A stretch of DNA of 44,248 nucleotides from a bacterium F11 (GTDB taxonomy: Bacteria; Elusimicrobiota; Elusimicrobia; F11), in the NCBI GenBank assembly GCA_002176905.1, contig MSYE01000066.1:1-44248 (forward strand). Reading direction: 5' to 3'. Positions within the stretch are counted from its first letter, which is position 1. The number at the start of each line of letters is the position of its first letter. Below are positions 18,234 to 26,956 of this stretch, piece by piece. The notes under the pieces were generated by a model, which was not told where the DNA came from, did not search any database, and worked only from the letters and a program-made list of their open reading frames with translations. A program made the position numbers and the translations under genes.

Positions 18234-18249
18234 TATATTTAGAAATATA
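18234..18249. promoter_or_regulatory. 16-bp palindrome over the -10 box of the adhesin operon
   Basis: TATATTT, two central bases and AAATATA form a perfect inverted repeat that covers the -10 box and the likely transcription start. It could be an operator for the divergent HTH-REC regulator, but AT-rich palindromes also arise by chance. Confidence 0.45.
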
Positions 18250-18272
18250 AGGGGGATTGGCCTAATTTTCAA
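18244..18272 (-). promoter_or_regulatory. Sigma70-type promoter of the eight-gene adhesin operon
   Basis: Read on the minus strand, TTGAAA (18272-18267), a 17-base spacer and TATATT (18249-18244) form a good promoter. The predicted start near 18237 leaves a leader of about 115 bases before the kinase ATG. Further AT-rich stretches downstream could hold secondary promoters. Confidence 0.55.
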
Positions 18273-18352
18273 GAGAAAAGGAAGAGGGGATTTGGCAAAA
18301 ACAACTCTATTTTTCAGTCTGTTTACAATAAAAAAACGAAGATATTGTCTTT

Positions 18353-18361
18353 TGTTATAAT
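18353..18361 (+). promoter_or_regulatory. Extended -10 promoter of HTH-REC regulator 1 (leaderless start)
   Basis: TGTTATAAT fits the extended -10 consensus (TGn then TATAAT). It ends only seven bases before the ATG at 18369, so transcription would begin at or next to the start codon. No convincing -35 box is seen, as is common for extended -10 promoters. Confidence 0.55.
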
Positions 18362-18368
18362 CAGGGAC

Positions 18369-18947
18369 ATGTCCACGCAAAAACCACTTTCCACTTATGT
18401 TGTTGCCAAACAACTTGGAGTGGATTTAACGACAGTCGTTGGATGGTGTCGTCAAGGGAAGCTCCCTTCCTATAAGACTCCAGGTGGACACCGTCGTATT
18501 CCTCTTGAAGACTTGGTCACTTTTCTCAAGAAATACAGAATGCCCATTCCCGTTGAATTGCGGCATCTTCTCAAAGTGAGATGTTTGATTGTTGATGATG
18601 AGGTTTCTATAAGGACACTCATAAAGAAGGCCTTAAAGAAATTCTTGAAAGGGGTCCACATTGAAGAAGCCGGAAATGGATTTGAGGCGGGACAAAAGGT
18701 GAGTGATCACCGGCCACAATTGGTGATTTTGGACCTCAATCTGCCTGGACTCAATGGATTTCAAGTTTGTGAAGCCATTAGGAAAGATCATCGTCTTAAA
18801 AAGACGAAAATCCTTGCTATCACGGGGATGAATATTGAAGAGAACAAAAAACGAATTTTATCAGCAGGAGCTGATTCGTTTCTTCAGAAACCATTTCGTT
18901 TGGAAGCTTTAAAAGAATCTCTGATGAATCTGCTAGAGAAAAATTAA
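18369..18947 (+). CDS. Excisionase/MerR-type HTH fused to receiver domain (regulator 1)
   Basis: The 192 residues consist of an N-terminal winged HTH of the excisionase/MerR type (about 8-58, with KLPSYKTPGGHRRIPLEDL) and a C-terminal receiver (70-190). The receiver has Asp76-Asp77, phospho-acceptor Asp122 (VILDLNLP), Thr152 and Lys174 in place. Usual response regulators carry the receiver first; this order is reversed. The ATG at 18369 is preferred over an upstream in-frame TTG at 18345, since a TGTTATAAT box lies between them and there is no ribosome-binding site. The gene is divergent from the adhesin operon starting at 18121 and probably controls it. It shares the TPGGH wing with regulators at 26957 and 38621. 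Confidence 0.92.
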   Translation: MSTQKPLSTYVVAKQLGVDLTTVVGWCRQGKLPSYKTPGGHRRIPLEDLVTFLKKYRMPIPVELRHLLKVRCLIVDDEVSIRTLIKKALKKFLKGVHIEEAGNGFEAGQKVSDHRPQLVILDLNLPGLNGFQVCEAIRKDHRLKKTKILAITGMNIEENKKRILSAGADSFLQKPFRLEALKESLMNLLEKN

Positions 18948-18952
18948 TTAAC

Positions 18953-21172
18953 CTACTTCTTGTCTAGAACAGCTCTAACCTTGTCCAATAACTGATGGGG
19001 GATGATGGGTTTTTGTAAGAAATTGATGTTTGATTCCAGGACACCGTGATGTCCAATAAATTCGGCTGGATATCCCGACATATAAAGAACCGCAATTTCG
19101 GGACGAAAACGTTTTATTTCTTTGACCAATTCTTCTCCCTTAATGCCCGGGATAATTACATCCGATAACATCAAATGGATTTGCCCATCGTGTTTTCCAC
19201 AGATTTTTAAGGCCTCGTCACCATGGCTTGAGGTGATGACGTTATATCCATTTGATTGAAGGGCCCGACGGGTCATTCCGCAGACAGAAGGTTCATCTTC
19301 AATCACCAGAATGGTTTCCGATCCTTTTTTCATTTTGGGAACAACGTGTTCCTTCTTCTTTGTGTTGGGTTGATGGTAAATGCGGGGTAGATAAATTTTG
19401 AAAGTTGTACCTCGGTTGGGTTCGCTGTAAACCCAAATAAATCCTCCACTTTGCTGAATAATTCCATACACCATCGATAATCCAAGGCCTGTTCCTTTTT
19501 CCTTTGTTTTTGTCGTAAAGAATGGCTCGAATATTTTATCAAGGATGTCTTTTTCCATTCCAAGACCGGTGTCATTGACGGTCAGTAAATTGTAGTCGCC
19601 CGCAGGGATTATGAAATTTCCATGAGAAAAGGGTTCCGCAAATTGGACGTTGTTGGTTTGGATAAGGAATGTTCCTCCTTTGGGCATGGCATCTCGGGCA
19701 TTAATAGCGAGGTTTAGAAGAACCTGTTGAAATTGTGAGGGATCTGCTTTGGTTTGTCCGAGTTCTGGGTCAAGTTCCAAGATCATCTCAATTTCCTCTC
19801 CCAATGTTCGCACCAGGATATTGCTAAACTCTCTTACGGATTGGTTGATATCGAAGACCTGTGGGTGAAGAATATTTTTCCGACTAAAAGCCAGAAGTTG
19901 ACTTGTTAAGGAAGCGGCTTTTTGACCGGCACCGATAATTTCTTGAATATCGGCTTTCCGGGGATCTTCGGATTCAAAGCTTGGGAGCAGCAATTCACAG
20001 AATCCCATTATGCTGCTCAGTAAATTATTGAAGTCATGAGCAATTCCTCCTGCCAATCGTCCAATGGCCTCCATCTTTTGAGCTTGACGGAGTTGTCCTT
20101 CCAAGGCCTTTTGTTCGGAAAGGTCGGCAGCAAATATGTATACCTCTTGGGTGTCCCTAATAGGAACATAGGTTAACCAGAATACACGGGTATCGATCCC
20201 GACTTCCTGACTCACGCTCATTCCAGATTCAAGGGCTTGATGAAGCAATTCTTTCCATTTGGCGGGTATGGAAGTGTTTATCGCACATTCCATACCCGTT
20301 AGGAGATGCTGACTGGAATTGTTAGCGTATTGAATGATCCCGTTTTTGGAAATTCGTAGAACGGGATTGGGATTTTCTGAAGCAAATTTGGCCAAACCTG
20401 ATATCTCCTCATCTTTTTTCTTTTTATCGGTAATATCTTCAGATATTCCCAATAAATATTTGGGCTGATTGTTCTCATCTCGAATAGGAACCTTTTTTGT
20501 TTTTAAAAATCTCAGTCCTTTTGATTTTGTGTGAATGGGTTCCTCTTGAATGATCTCAATTTTTCCTTGCTGCAGTGTTTTTCGATCCTTTTTGATGAAA
20601 TATTCTGCTTCAATTTGAGGAAAAAAATCATAATCGGATTTTCCTATTAAATCCTTTCTTGAATATCCCAATAATTCTTCTCCCGCTTTGTTAAATCTAA
20701 CGAACCGAAGTTGTTCCGCATCTTTGACGAATATCATGTCGGGAATATTTTCAAGAATGGTGTCCAAAAAAGCTTTGGCCTGAAACAGGTTTTGCTCAGC
20801 CCGTTTTCGTTCAGTGGCATAGTGAAGACTTCGTGTTAATATTGGGCCATCAAAATTTCCTTTGATCAGATAATCTTGAGCCCCTGCTTTAACGGTTTGA
20901 ATCCCCAACGCATCGTCGTCTCTTGCTGTTAGCACAATAATGGGAATTTGTGGAAAGGGAGTCCGAATTTTTGACACTGTCTCTAAACCTGAGCTATCGG
21001 GTAGGGTGAGATCCAGAAAGATGACATCAAAGGATTGTGTTTGAAGGTAATTTAGAGCTTCTGCCAAATTCTGAGCATGGACAGTAAAAAAATCGGCACC
21101 ATTGACTGATAGAAGAGCTTGTTGAATAAAGAAATAATGTTCCTCGTTATCTTCTGTGATTAATATTTTCAT
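18953..21172 (-). CDS. Hybrid histidine kinase REC-PAS-PAS-HisKA-HATPase-REC
   Basis: Domains in 739 residues: receiver 1-120 (Asp54), PAS with PAC (about 130-250; [11 protein letters not shown]), a second divergent PAS (about 258-352), HisKA with His379 in [11 protein letters not shown], HATPase (N box around Asn491, [23 protein letters not shown]), and a C-terminal receiver (618-738; Asp671, Lys721). All catalytic positions appear intact. There is no membrane segment. The His context (AHDFNNLL) is the subtype common in environmental hybrid kinases. It lies 21 bases after the Rrf2-type gene and is probably cotranscribed with it; no clear Shine-Dalgarno sequence precedes the ATG. Its 3' end almost touches that of regulator 1 (five-base gap, convergent). 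Confidence 0.93.
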   Translation of the reverse strand: MKILITEDNEEHYFFIQQALLSVNGADFFTVHAQNLAEALNYLQTQSFDVIFLDLTLPDSSGLETVSKIRTPFPQIPIIVLTARDDDALGIQTVKAGAQDYLIKGNFDGPILTRSLHYATERKRAEQNLFQAKAFLDTILENIPDMIFVKDAEQLRFVRFNKAGEELLGYSRKDLIGKSDYDFFPQIEAEYFIKKDRKTLQQGKIEIIQEEPIHTKSKGLRFLKTKKVPIRDENNQPKYLLGISEDITDKKKKDEEISGLAKFASENPNPVLRISKNGIIQYANNSSQHLLTGMECAINTSIPAKWKELLHQALESGMSVSQEVGIDTRVFWLTYVPIRDTQEVYIFAADLSEQKALEGQLRQAQKMEAIGRLAGGIAHDFNNLLSSIMGFCELLLPSFESEDPRKADIQEIIGAGQKAASLTSQLLAFSRKNILHPQVFDINQSVREFSNILVRTLGEEIEMILELDPELGQTKADPSQFQQVLLNLAINARDAMPKGGTFLIQTNNVQFAEPFSHGNFIIPAGDYNLLTVNDTGLGMEKDILDKIFEPFFTTKTKEKGTGLGLSMVYGIIQQSGGFIWVYSEPNRGTTFKIYLPRIYHQPNTKKKEHVVPKMKKGSETILVIEDEPSVCGMTRRALQSNGYNVITSSHGDEALKICGKHDGQIHLMLSDVIIPGIKGEELVKEIKRFRPEIAVLYMSGYPAEFIGHHGVLESNINFLQKPIIPHQLLDKVRAVLDKK

Positions 21173-21193
21173 AATTTATTAGTCAATTGTCTT

Positions 21194-21556
21194 TTATCTG
21201 ATGGAGGCTCTTTTTAAGAACCTATCAATCGAGATATTTTTTAATTGTTGCCGTATTTCAAATTCAATGAGAGATTCGTGAGAGACGGTGTTTCTTGCGG
21301 GGCTTTTTACCGTCGATAGAATATCGATAATGTCAATGATGGAGATTTCTGAGGGCAACCTGTTGAGCCGATAACCTTTTCCTTTTTGTGCATCAATTAA
21401 TCCTGTTGAGGAAAAGCGTTGAAGTATTTTATGCGTATAAGAAGGAGGAATCTTTAATTGATGGGAAAGACTGTCGGAGTTGAAAAATTCATTTGGATTC
21501 TCCGTCAATTTGTTGAGGCAAGCAATGCCGTATTGTACCTTTTGGCTAATAATCAT
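21194..21556 (-). CDS. Rrf2-type winged-helix regulator lacking the iron-sulfur cysteines
   Basis: This 120-residue protein aligns with Rrf2 regulators: ISQKVQYGIACLNKL (helix 1), LSHQLKIPPSYTHKILQRF (HTH), GLIDAQKGKGYRLNRLPSEI (wing) and SIIDIIDIL (dimerisation helix). Rrf2 proteins such as IscR, NsrR and RsrR usually bind a cluster through three cysteines after the dimer helix. The corresponding part here (about 80-120) has none; the only Cys is in helix 1. It may therefore be a cluster-free regulator. A 152-base gap separates it from the NarL-type gene upstream, suggesting its own promoter, though I could not pick one. Confidence 0.82.
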   Translation of the reverse strand: MIISQKVQYGIACLNKLTENPNEFFNSDSLSHQLKIPPSYTHKILQRFSSTGLIDAQKGKGYRLNRLPSEISIIDIIDILSTVKSPARNTVSHESLIEFEIRQQLKNISIDRFLKRASIR

Positions 21557-21708
21557 TTTCCTGCTTTGTCAAAATGCGAAATTAATGCAAATCCAATTGT
21601 TTCTTGTTATATCAATTGAATATAAACATGGCTGGTTTCACAATGAGGAATATCCTGAGTTTTGGGGTGTGTTTCCCTTAGGGCAAAAAGGATTGAAGAG
21701 AAGAGGGG

Positions 21709-22362
21709 TTAAACTTCGAGAGGCGTGAGTTCTTCTTTTAAACCAAGTTTAATCAAATCCGCCAAATTATCCACGCCCAATTTGTCCATTAGATTCTTTC
21801 GGTGTGTTTCTGCTGTTTTTGGGCTAATCAAAAGAATATGTGCAATCATTTTAATGGATTTTCCCTCTGTTAAAAGTTGGAAAACTTCTTTTTCTCTTGA
21901 GGAAAGTGTCGTTAGTGTAGAGGTATCCTGAATCATCAGAAGGTCTTTATAATCCTCAATAACATTGTTGATAACGCTGGGATCAATATAAATTTTATCC
22001 TTAATCAAAGTCCGTATGGCCTTTGTTAGCTCGCTGAAGTCACAATTCTTAAGTATGTATCCTGATGCCCCAGACTTAAGAATTCGGCCAATGATTTTCT
22101 TATTTTCATGCATCGACATGGCCAGTACACGGGTTTTGGGATTTCGCTTGATAATTTGTTGGGTTGCTTCGATTCCGTTTAAATAAGGCATGGAGATATC
22201 CATGATGATGACTTCGGCTTGAAGTCGAGAGGACATTTTAACAGCTTCGAGACCATTGCGGCATTCTCCCACAACCTCAAAATCAGATTCTTTGGTCAGC
22301 ATGGATCGAAGGCCTTGTCGAACAATTTTGTGATCATCAACGATTAATATTTTGGTTGTCAT
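21709..22362 (-). CDS. NarL/FixJ-family response regulator
   Basis: These 217 residues form a receiver (1-120; Asp9-Asp10, phospho-acceptor Asp55 in IIMDISMP, Lys in ILKNCD) plus a LuxR-type HTH (about 145-210; LSSREKEVFQLLTEGKSIKMI then ISPKTAETHRKNLMDKLGV). It is the last gene of the lycopene-cyclase-like operon, 20 bases after the porin gene, and most likely pairs with the membrane histidine kinase at 23628. Only a weak GAGAG precedes the ATG, so translation may depend on coupling. Confidence 0.95.
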   Translation of the reverse strand: MTTKILIVDDHKIVRQGLRSMLTKESDFEVVGECRNGLEAVKMSSRLQAEVIIMDISMPYLNGIEATQQIIKRNPKTRVLAMSMHENKKIIGRILKSGASGYILKNCDFSELTKAIRTLIKDKIYIDPSVINNVIEDYKDLLMIQDTSTLTTLSSREKEVFQLLTEGKSIKMIAHILLISPKTAETHRKNLMDKLGVDNLADLIKLGLKEELTPLEV

Positions 22363-22382
22363 AAATTGAATACTCTCTGGTA

Positions 22383-23621
22383 TTAGAAGTTAAACTGAAC
22401 CTCTCCCATGAATTGCCATCCCCACAATTTGTAGTTGGTATTGTTTTCGGTGCGATCGCCTCCTCCCACGATGGAGCCCAATAGAAACTCCCATCTCTCG
22501 TTCCATTTGTGGGCCGCTCCTGCGGCATAACTAATTCGAGAAACATCGAGAGTGGTGGTGATATCAACATTTCCTGGATCAACGGCCTTACCCCGATCAT
22601 AGGCAATTCCTCCCATGATATCGGTTTTCTCTGTAAGAGCGACTTCGGTTCCAAGACGCAATTTCCATGTGTCCTTCCAGTTGAAACTGTTGCCGGAGTT
22701 TGTCAGAAGAAGCCCTTGATTTTCATATTGAATGGCATTGGTAAATCGGGTCCAAAAAGTTTGATTAAAATCCAATTCAACAGTCCATTTTGGCAAAGGT
22801 CGATAGGCAATCCCCAGTCCCAAGGTGGGAGGATGCCTGAGTTCTGTCGTGAATGTGGTTGCTTCATTTGTAAGGCCCGTGCGGGTGGCTTTGGCATCTC
22901 CTTTTATATCAGCGTTTCCTCCTGTTCGATAAACGGCTCCCAGCGAAAGTTGTGGATGAGGATCAAAACGAAGGCCAAATATTCCCTCAAGAGCAGTACC
23001 ATCACCTTCCAGTTCACCCGTAGAGGTAAGGATTGGATTGGATAATTTATTTTCAATGGAAAATTTACCATAAAGGATATTAAGCCCTACCCCTGCAGCA
23101 AGTTGATCTGAAAGTTCCACGCTGGTTGAAAGATTCCAAACCAATATTCCGGCTTGGCTTTCATAGTCAATGGTTGTACCAGATCCAGACGAGAAGTCGC
23201 TAAATTCTGTTCCTTGAAGGAGTGGGGTATAAAAACCAAATCCGAATCCCCATTTTTCGCCTAAAGGGGCCAAAATTCCCAATGCCCCAAGGAAATAATT
23301 CGAAGAGATATGTTGCCTAGAGAATGCTCCGGCCACACCTGGTAGTCCTGAAATGGAATTTGAGTCTGTTCCATTTAAACCGCCTCCAAAGAATTGAAGC
23401 CCAATCTGTTTTTTGTTCCCTTTAACAGCACGAACAATGTTTCCAGGATTCCAATAGACAGCTGTCCAATTATCGGCGCTTGCTACCGCTGCCCCTGCTC
23501 GTGCCACTTCTCGAGTTCCTACTCCCTCAAATTCATATCCAGATCCGAAGAGGGGTGTGAGGGAAAAAATAAAAAATCCCCCAATAAAAATAATAAAAAT
23601 TAGAGACGCTTTTAATTTCAT
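22383..23621 (-). CDS. OmpP1/FadL/TodX-family outer-membrane porin
   Basis: The 412-residue protein has a signal peptide (about 1-25; cut near FGSGYEF) and then the family opening: GTREVARAGAAVASADNWTA followed by WNPGN. These are the hatch-domain residues of FadL/TodX channels. Amphipathic strands run to a terminal Phe (VQFNF), as expected for BamA-assembled barrels. FadL proteins move hydrophobic molecules such as fatty acids, aromatics or alkanes across the outer membrane. It lies six bases after the histidine kinase gene and 20 before the regulator gene, so a hydrophobic ligand could be what this operon handles or senses. Confidence 0.9.
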   Translation of the reverse strand: MKLKASLIFIIFIGGFFIFSLTPLFGSGYEFEGVGTREVARAGAAVASADNWTAVYWNPGNIVRAVKGNKKQIGLQFFGGGLNGTDSNSISGLPGVAGAFSRQHISSNYFLGALGILAPLGEKWGFGFGFYTPLLQGTEFSDFSSGSGTTIDYESQAGILVWNLSTSVELSDQLAAGVGLNILYGKFSIENKLSNPILTSTGELEGDGTALEGIFGLRFDPHPQLSLGAVYRTGGNADIKGDAKATRTGLTNEATTFTTELRHPPTLGLGIAYRPLPKWTVELDFNQTFWTRFTNAIQYENQGLLLTNSGNSFNWKDTWKLRLGTEVALTEKTDIMGGIAYDRGKAVDPGNVDITTTLDVSRISYAAGAAHKWNERWEFLLGSIVGGGDRTENNTNYKLWGWQFMGEVQFNF

Positions 23622-23627
23622 ATGTGC

Positions 23628-24953
23628 TTATGAACTCCTTATTAGAATGTCTGATTTGTTATCCTTTAAATGGGATGTATTTAAAGGTAAATGTGTTGTT
23701 ATTTTTGTTCCTTTTCCAATCTCACTCTGTACCTCAATTGTTCCACCATGAGCTTCAAGAATCTCTTTTGCAATTAATAGACCAACACCCACTCCTTCTT
23801 TTTTTAATGAGTAATAGGTTCCAGTGAAAATCTCTGTTAATTTATCGGGAGGAAATCCTGGGCCATTATCCTCAATGACAATGGATAAGGTGGCGTCTTT
23901 CTGATATCCATAAATGAGGATGAGCAATGGTTTCTTTTTCGAAGATCTGAGGGCTTCAATCGAATTTTTCAGAATATTAAAATACGCTTGTTGGAGTTCT
24001 TCTTTTGAAGCCATGATCTTATGGTGGGCTATGCCGGAGAGCTTTTTTCGGATAACAATCTTTCTGGCTCCGGGTAGAAATGAGACGATGGATAAAACCA
24101 CATCAATGATTCCAATGGGAGACAAGTTTTCTCGTTGCAGAGGGCCTGGGCGTGTAAAGGAGGTCAACTGCCCGAGGAGGTTTGATATCCTTTTTATTTC
24201 ATCTTGAATAACCGTACAGTCTTCCTTGGATTCTTGGCCCAGTGGATTTTCGTTCTTCAGAATCTGAATAAAACCTGAGATTGCACCGAGGGGCCCACGG
24301 ATGTCATGGACAATTTTGTTCACCAGGTGGCCAATCTGAGACTGGGCTTCAAGTTTCGAAAGTTGATTTAGCATTGATTGTTTCACATTGTTTTCCTGTT
24401 CAAGTTTCAATCGAAAATTGTGAATGGTAACGGTGTAAATCATGCCGGCAGTAAAGATAAAGCCTATGGTCGATATAACGACGAGGAGTGTTGAGGGTAG
24501 ATTCCCATAGAGATCTTGGGGAGTAATATCAATCGGGGGAAAGATCCCAGAAAATTCTGTCACCGCAACGGTAAGATAGACCACGATCGAAGAAGCAATA
24601 GCCAATTTGTAATGCGCGCCAAAGCCAGCACTCGCGACCAAAACACAAATAAAAATCAAATTGAATGGTGAGAGGATTCCTCCCGAATAATGAATTGCCA
24701 TTCCCAGCATGACAAAATTAAAGGTGTTGGCGAAATTTAAAGAAAATGAATCAAGTTGTTTGTAGATGAAAAAAAGAAAAATATGAAATATGCAGGAAAT
24801 CATGGAGACCAAACAGAATCCAGGGCTAAAAGGAAAATCAGGAATTAAAAAGAGGAGAGAACCAAAACAGGTAATCACACCTGTGAACAGTATTTGCCTG
24901 CGGGTGATTATATGTCGACGGGGATGATGAGAGATGGAGGGGAGGAAATCCAT
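23628..24953 (-). CDS. Membrane histidine kinase with six-TM N-terminal sensor
   Basis: In 441 residues, six hydrophobic segments (about 20-178) are followed by a short coiled linker and then HisKA with His216 in VNKIVHDIRGPLGAISGF. The HATPase has the N box (NILKNSIEAL), G1 (EDNGPGFP) and G2 (EGVGVGLLIAKEIL). The sensor is buried in the membrane, with almost no external loop, which suits a lipid-soluble or intramembrane signal. It is cotranscribed with the lycopene-cyclase-like genes (18 bases after the previous stop) and with the NarL-type regulator, its probable partner. Confidence 0.92.
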   Translation of the reverse strand: MDFLPSISHHPRRHIITRRQILFTGVITCFGSLLFLIPDFPFSPGFCLVSMISCIFHIFLFFIYKQLDSFSLNFANTFNFVMLGMAIHYSGGILSPFNLIFICVLVASAGFGAHYKLAIASSIVVYLTVAVTEFSGIFPPIDITPQDLYGNLPSTLLVVISTIGFIFTAGMIYTVTIHNFRLKLEQENNVKQSMLNQLSKLEAQSQIGHLVNKIVHDIRGPLGAISGFIQILKNENPLGQESKEDCTVIQDEIKRISNLLGQLTSFTRPGPLQRENLSPIGIIDVVLSIVSFLPGARKIVIRKKLSGIAHHKIMASKEELQQAYFNILKNSIEALRSSKKKPLLILIYGYQKDATLSIVIEDNGPGFPPDKLTEIFTGTYYSLKKEGVGVGLLIAKEILEAHGGTIEVQSEIGKGTKITTHLPLNTSHLKDNKSDILIRSS

Positions 24954-24971
24954 GATTTTTTAATCTCTTTT

Positions 24972-25700
24972 TTAAGGTTTTTGGGATAAATTAAGATATC
25001 GACAGATACCAATATATAAGGAGATGGCCGCCGTCGGAGCCAATAAATAGAAATTGAAGTCTTCGACTGGGATTCCATTGAATTTGATGCCGGTGATAGC
25101 GTGATAAATCCACCAATCATTTCTAAAAGCAGCCCAATCCCAGAAATATCCAATTAAGCTTAAAACAAGGAGAGATGAAAAGAGACCAATAATATTAATC
25201 TCTTTTGATATCTTTGACGCAAACACCAGACACAATCCATTGTAAAGAACCAGTTGACTATAAAGATAGTAAGGTTCCGTTCCTCGTTTTACGAAAGCAA
25301 GAATTCCAAAAAGTGCCGTAACAGCCAAGACAAAAATCCAATATATCAAAGGGCTTTGTTTTTCGGAAAATTTGTTTGTTGGAAACATATACAAGAATAT
25401 GGAGAAAGCTCCCCCCAGTGGATAGATCAAAAATTCCTCAAGAGGAAGATAGGGTAAGACATGAAAACCCAGAATAAACTCCTCCGGAAATTCCCACCAG
25501 CCTGTGTAAGAAAGGATCATGCTCCACGACCAACCAAGAAGGCAAACAATCGCAATGGCAATAAAAAAAGGTTTCTTTTGAACATTTTTTAAGATTGTTT
25601 TGAATAGAAGGATAAAAGGGACAATGAATATCCAAAATAAGGTTTGTGTATATTTTGGAAACTTCTTTGTTTGCAATTGTTGGTTTCGATTTTTACCCAT
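24972..25700 (-). CDS. Lycopene cyclase domain protein, fused two-module (CrtYcd-like)
   Basis: This 242-residue protein has six or seven membrane segments. Two copies of the lycopene-cyclase module are seen: one with YTGWWEFPEEF then LPYLPLEEFLIY, and one with RNDWWIYHAI then FNGIPVEDFNFYLLAP. The P-[LIV]-E-[ED] motif after a Trp-rich loop is the hallmark of the CrtYc/CrtYd heterodimeric lycopene beta-cyclases of actinobacteria and myxobacteria, fused in fungi and archaea. Those enzymes cyclise the ends of lycopene to beta-ionone rings. No phytoene synthase or desaturase gene is nearby, so the substrate is uncertain. AAGGA precedes the ATG. Confidence 0.82.
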   Translation of the reverse strand: MGKNRNQQLQTKKFPKYTQTLFWIFIVPFILLFKTILKNVQKKPFFIAIAIVCLLGWSWSMILSYTGWWEFPEEFILGFHVLPYLPLEEFLIYPLGGAFSIFLYMFPTNKFSEKQSPLIYWIFVLAVTALFGILAFVKRGTEPYYLYSQLVLYNGLCLVFASKISKEINIIGLFSSLLVLSLIGYFWDWAAFRNDWWIYHAITGIKFNGIPVEDFNFYLLAPTAAISLYIGICRYLNLSQKP

Positions 25701-25714
25701 GGATTCCTTCTTTA

Positions 25715-26251
25715 TTAATTTTTTGATTTTTCAAAACTTCCTTGCCAGTATCGAACAAATGTAGGGCCGACCAGCATAAGAAGTGCATAGGCCATGAGGG
25801 CCTCATAAGGCATGTTGAAAAAGGGAAGAAATCCCCAATTCCAGTCGAGAACTTCATAACGATAATTCCAAACACCCAACTTTAATCCTGACATCTCAAT
25901 CGGGAGCCCAACCAGCATTCCTCCAATTACATCAGTGATGAAGATCCTTTTATCATGAGCAAGGATTTGTTTCTGCTTAAAAAACCAGCAATAGAGTTTT
26001 TCTGAAACAAATGTAACCATGGCAAACATAACACCCCAACCCAGGATAACCGATAAAGGGGTATTCCCTTTGTAAACGGTGATGATAAAATGATAATCCC
26101 ATAGAGGTTCCGTCGAGAATTCAAGGAAAACACCTATCATGATCCCCGCTATGATTTCCCCAATAATATTCCGTTTGGCAAACCTTTTAAAAATGTACCA
26201 CCACATGGGGACCCATAGGTAGGAAATGATCTCAATGATGATTAATTTCAT
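25715..26251 (-). CDS. Polytopic membrane protein with internal duplication, divergent lycopene-cyclase-like
   Basis: These 178 residues form about six membrane segments. Two halves resemble each other: FLEFSTEPLWDYHFI and IEMSGLKLGVWNYRYEV both show Glu, a short gap, Trp, Asp or Asn, Tyr, and the second half continues with NMPYEALMAY where a lycopene-cyclase module would have its P-x-E-E motif. This suggests a divergent member of the same fold family in which the first module has lost the motif. It might instead be a carotenoid-biosynthesis-type membrane protein of another family. Its ATG overlaps the upstream stop (ATGA), and it is embedded between cyclase-like genes. Confidence 0.65.
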   Translation of the reverse strand: MKLIIIEIISYLWVPMWWYIFKRFAKRNIIGEIIAGIMIGVFLEFSTEPLWDYHFIITVYKGNTPLSVILGWGVMFAMVTFVSEKLYCWFFKQKQILAHDKRIFITDVIGGMLVGLPIEMSGLKLGVWNYRYEVLDWNWGFLPFFNMPYEALMAYALLMLVGPTFVRYWQGSFEKSKN

Positions 26252-26622
26252 GATGTTGTTCCTTTTTTTTTGTCCTCAATTTTTTTGCGTATAAAATGAA
26301 AGAGTGTGATGATAAAAACAGGGGGAAACCAGTAATAGAGAAGAGGTTCTTCAATGGGGACCCCCCAAATTTTGTAGCCGAAAATACGGGATTCATTCCA
26401 AACCCAATGTCCCCGTGAAATGGAGAATGCTTCTGCGAGAAACATGACGACTTCAAATGTCACAACGGTAAAGAAAACGGCTTTCCAATTCACAAGATTT
26501 CGAGCTGCTTTGTAAAGTGGAAGAAAAATCAACATAAAGGGGATCAATATGAGGGCACTGATGGGCCACCATTTTCCCTTTTTAAATACCAAATCTTGTT
26601 TTTTCCTGTCGTTATCAACCAT
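26248..26622 (-). CDS. Lycopene cyclase domain protein, single module (CrtYd-like)
   Basis: This protein has 124 residues and three membrane segments (about 19-39, 46-66, 90-112). The module motif is complete: GHWVWNESRIFGYKIWGVPI then EEPLLYYW. The start at 26622 (sequence MVDNDRKKQD) is chosen over an in-frame ATG at 26715 because AAAGGAG lies ten bases upstream, the overlap with the previous gene shrinks to eight bases, and the extra N-terminus would be made of overlapping coding sequence. It probably forms a heterodimer with the 113-residue protein encoded just upstream, as CrtYc and CrtYd do. Confidence 0.8.
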   Translation of the reverse strand: MVDNDRKKQDLVFKKGKWWPISALILIPFMLIFLPLYKAARNLVNWKAVFFTVVTFEVVMFLAEAFSISRGHWVWNESRIFGYKIWGVPIEEPLLYYWFPPVFIITLFHFIRKKIEDKKKGTTS

Positions 26623-26956
26623 TAGAAAGGGACTCCTTTCCCTTTTGCGGAAATAGAAAAGAATAAGAGGCATACATAAGAAGAAAGAGGGGAGATGCTC
26701 CCCACCAGAAAACAAATTCTTCTATTGGAACACCCCATAATTCAATTCCTAAGAGCGGATCGATCATTTCCGAAAATGTCCAGACATCAAGCCATAGGTA
26801 GATATATTCCATAACAAAGGTGGCAACGGTCATGATGGCGAAGGTTATCCAAAAGGCCTTTTTTGTAACCGAATTCACTTTTTTATGAAGAAAGAATCCC
26901 ATTATCAAAACGGGAACCCAGAAAAGAAGTATGTAAGTAATCAGATAAACAGGCAT
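26615..26956 (-). CDS. Lycopene cyclase domain protein, single module (CrtYc-like)
   Basis: This protein has 113 residues and three membrane segments (about 5-24, 34-54, 76-100). The motif region reads WLDVWTFSEM, then GIELWGVPIEEFVFWWG, matching the Trp loop and P-I-E-E signature of CrtYc-type lycopene cyclase subunits in both sequence and length. Its ATG follows the stop codon of the HTH-REC gene with no gap, so the two are translationally linked. Cyclase activity is a family-based expectation and has not been demonstrated from sequence alone. Confidence 0.82.
   Translation of the reverse strand: MPVYLITYILLFWVPVLIMGFFLHKKVNSVTKKAFWITFAIMTVATFVMEYIYLWLDVWTFSEMIDPLLGIELWGVPIEEFVFWWGASPLFLLMYASYSFLFPQKGKESLSNG

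Noticed and set aside
22509..23045. 178-codon open frame on the plus strand
   Set aside because: Antisense to the FadL-type porin gene, with no ribosome-binding site or family motif.
26623..26715. Longer start for the CrtYd-like protein at 26715
   Set aside because: It would overlap the CrtYc-like gene by about 100 bases, while an ATG at 26622 has AAAGGAG upstream and gives the usual family length.
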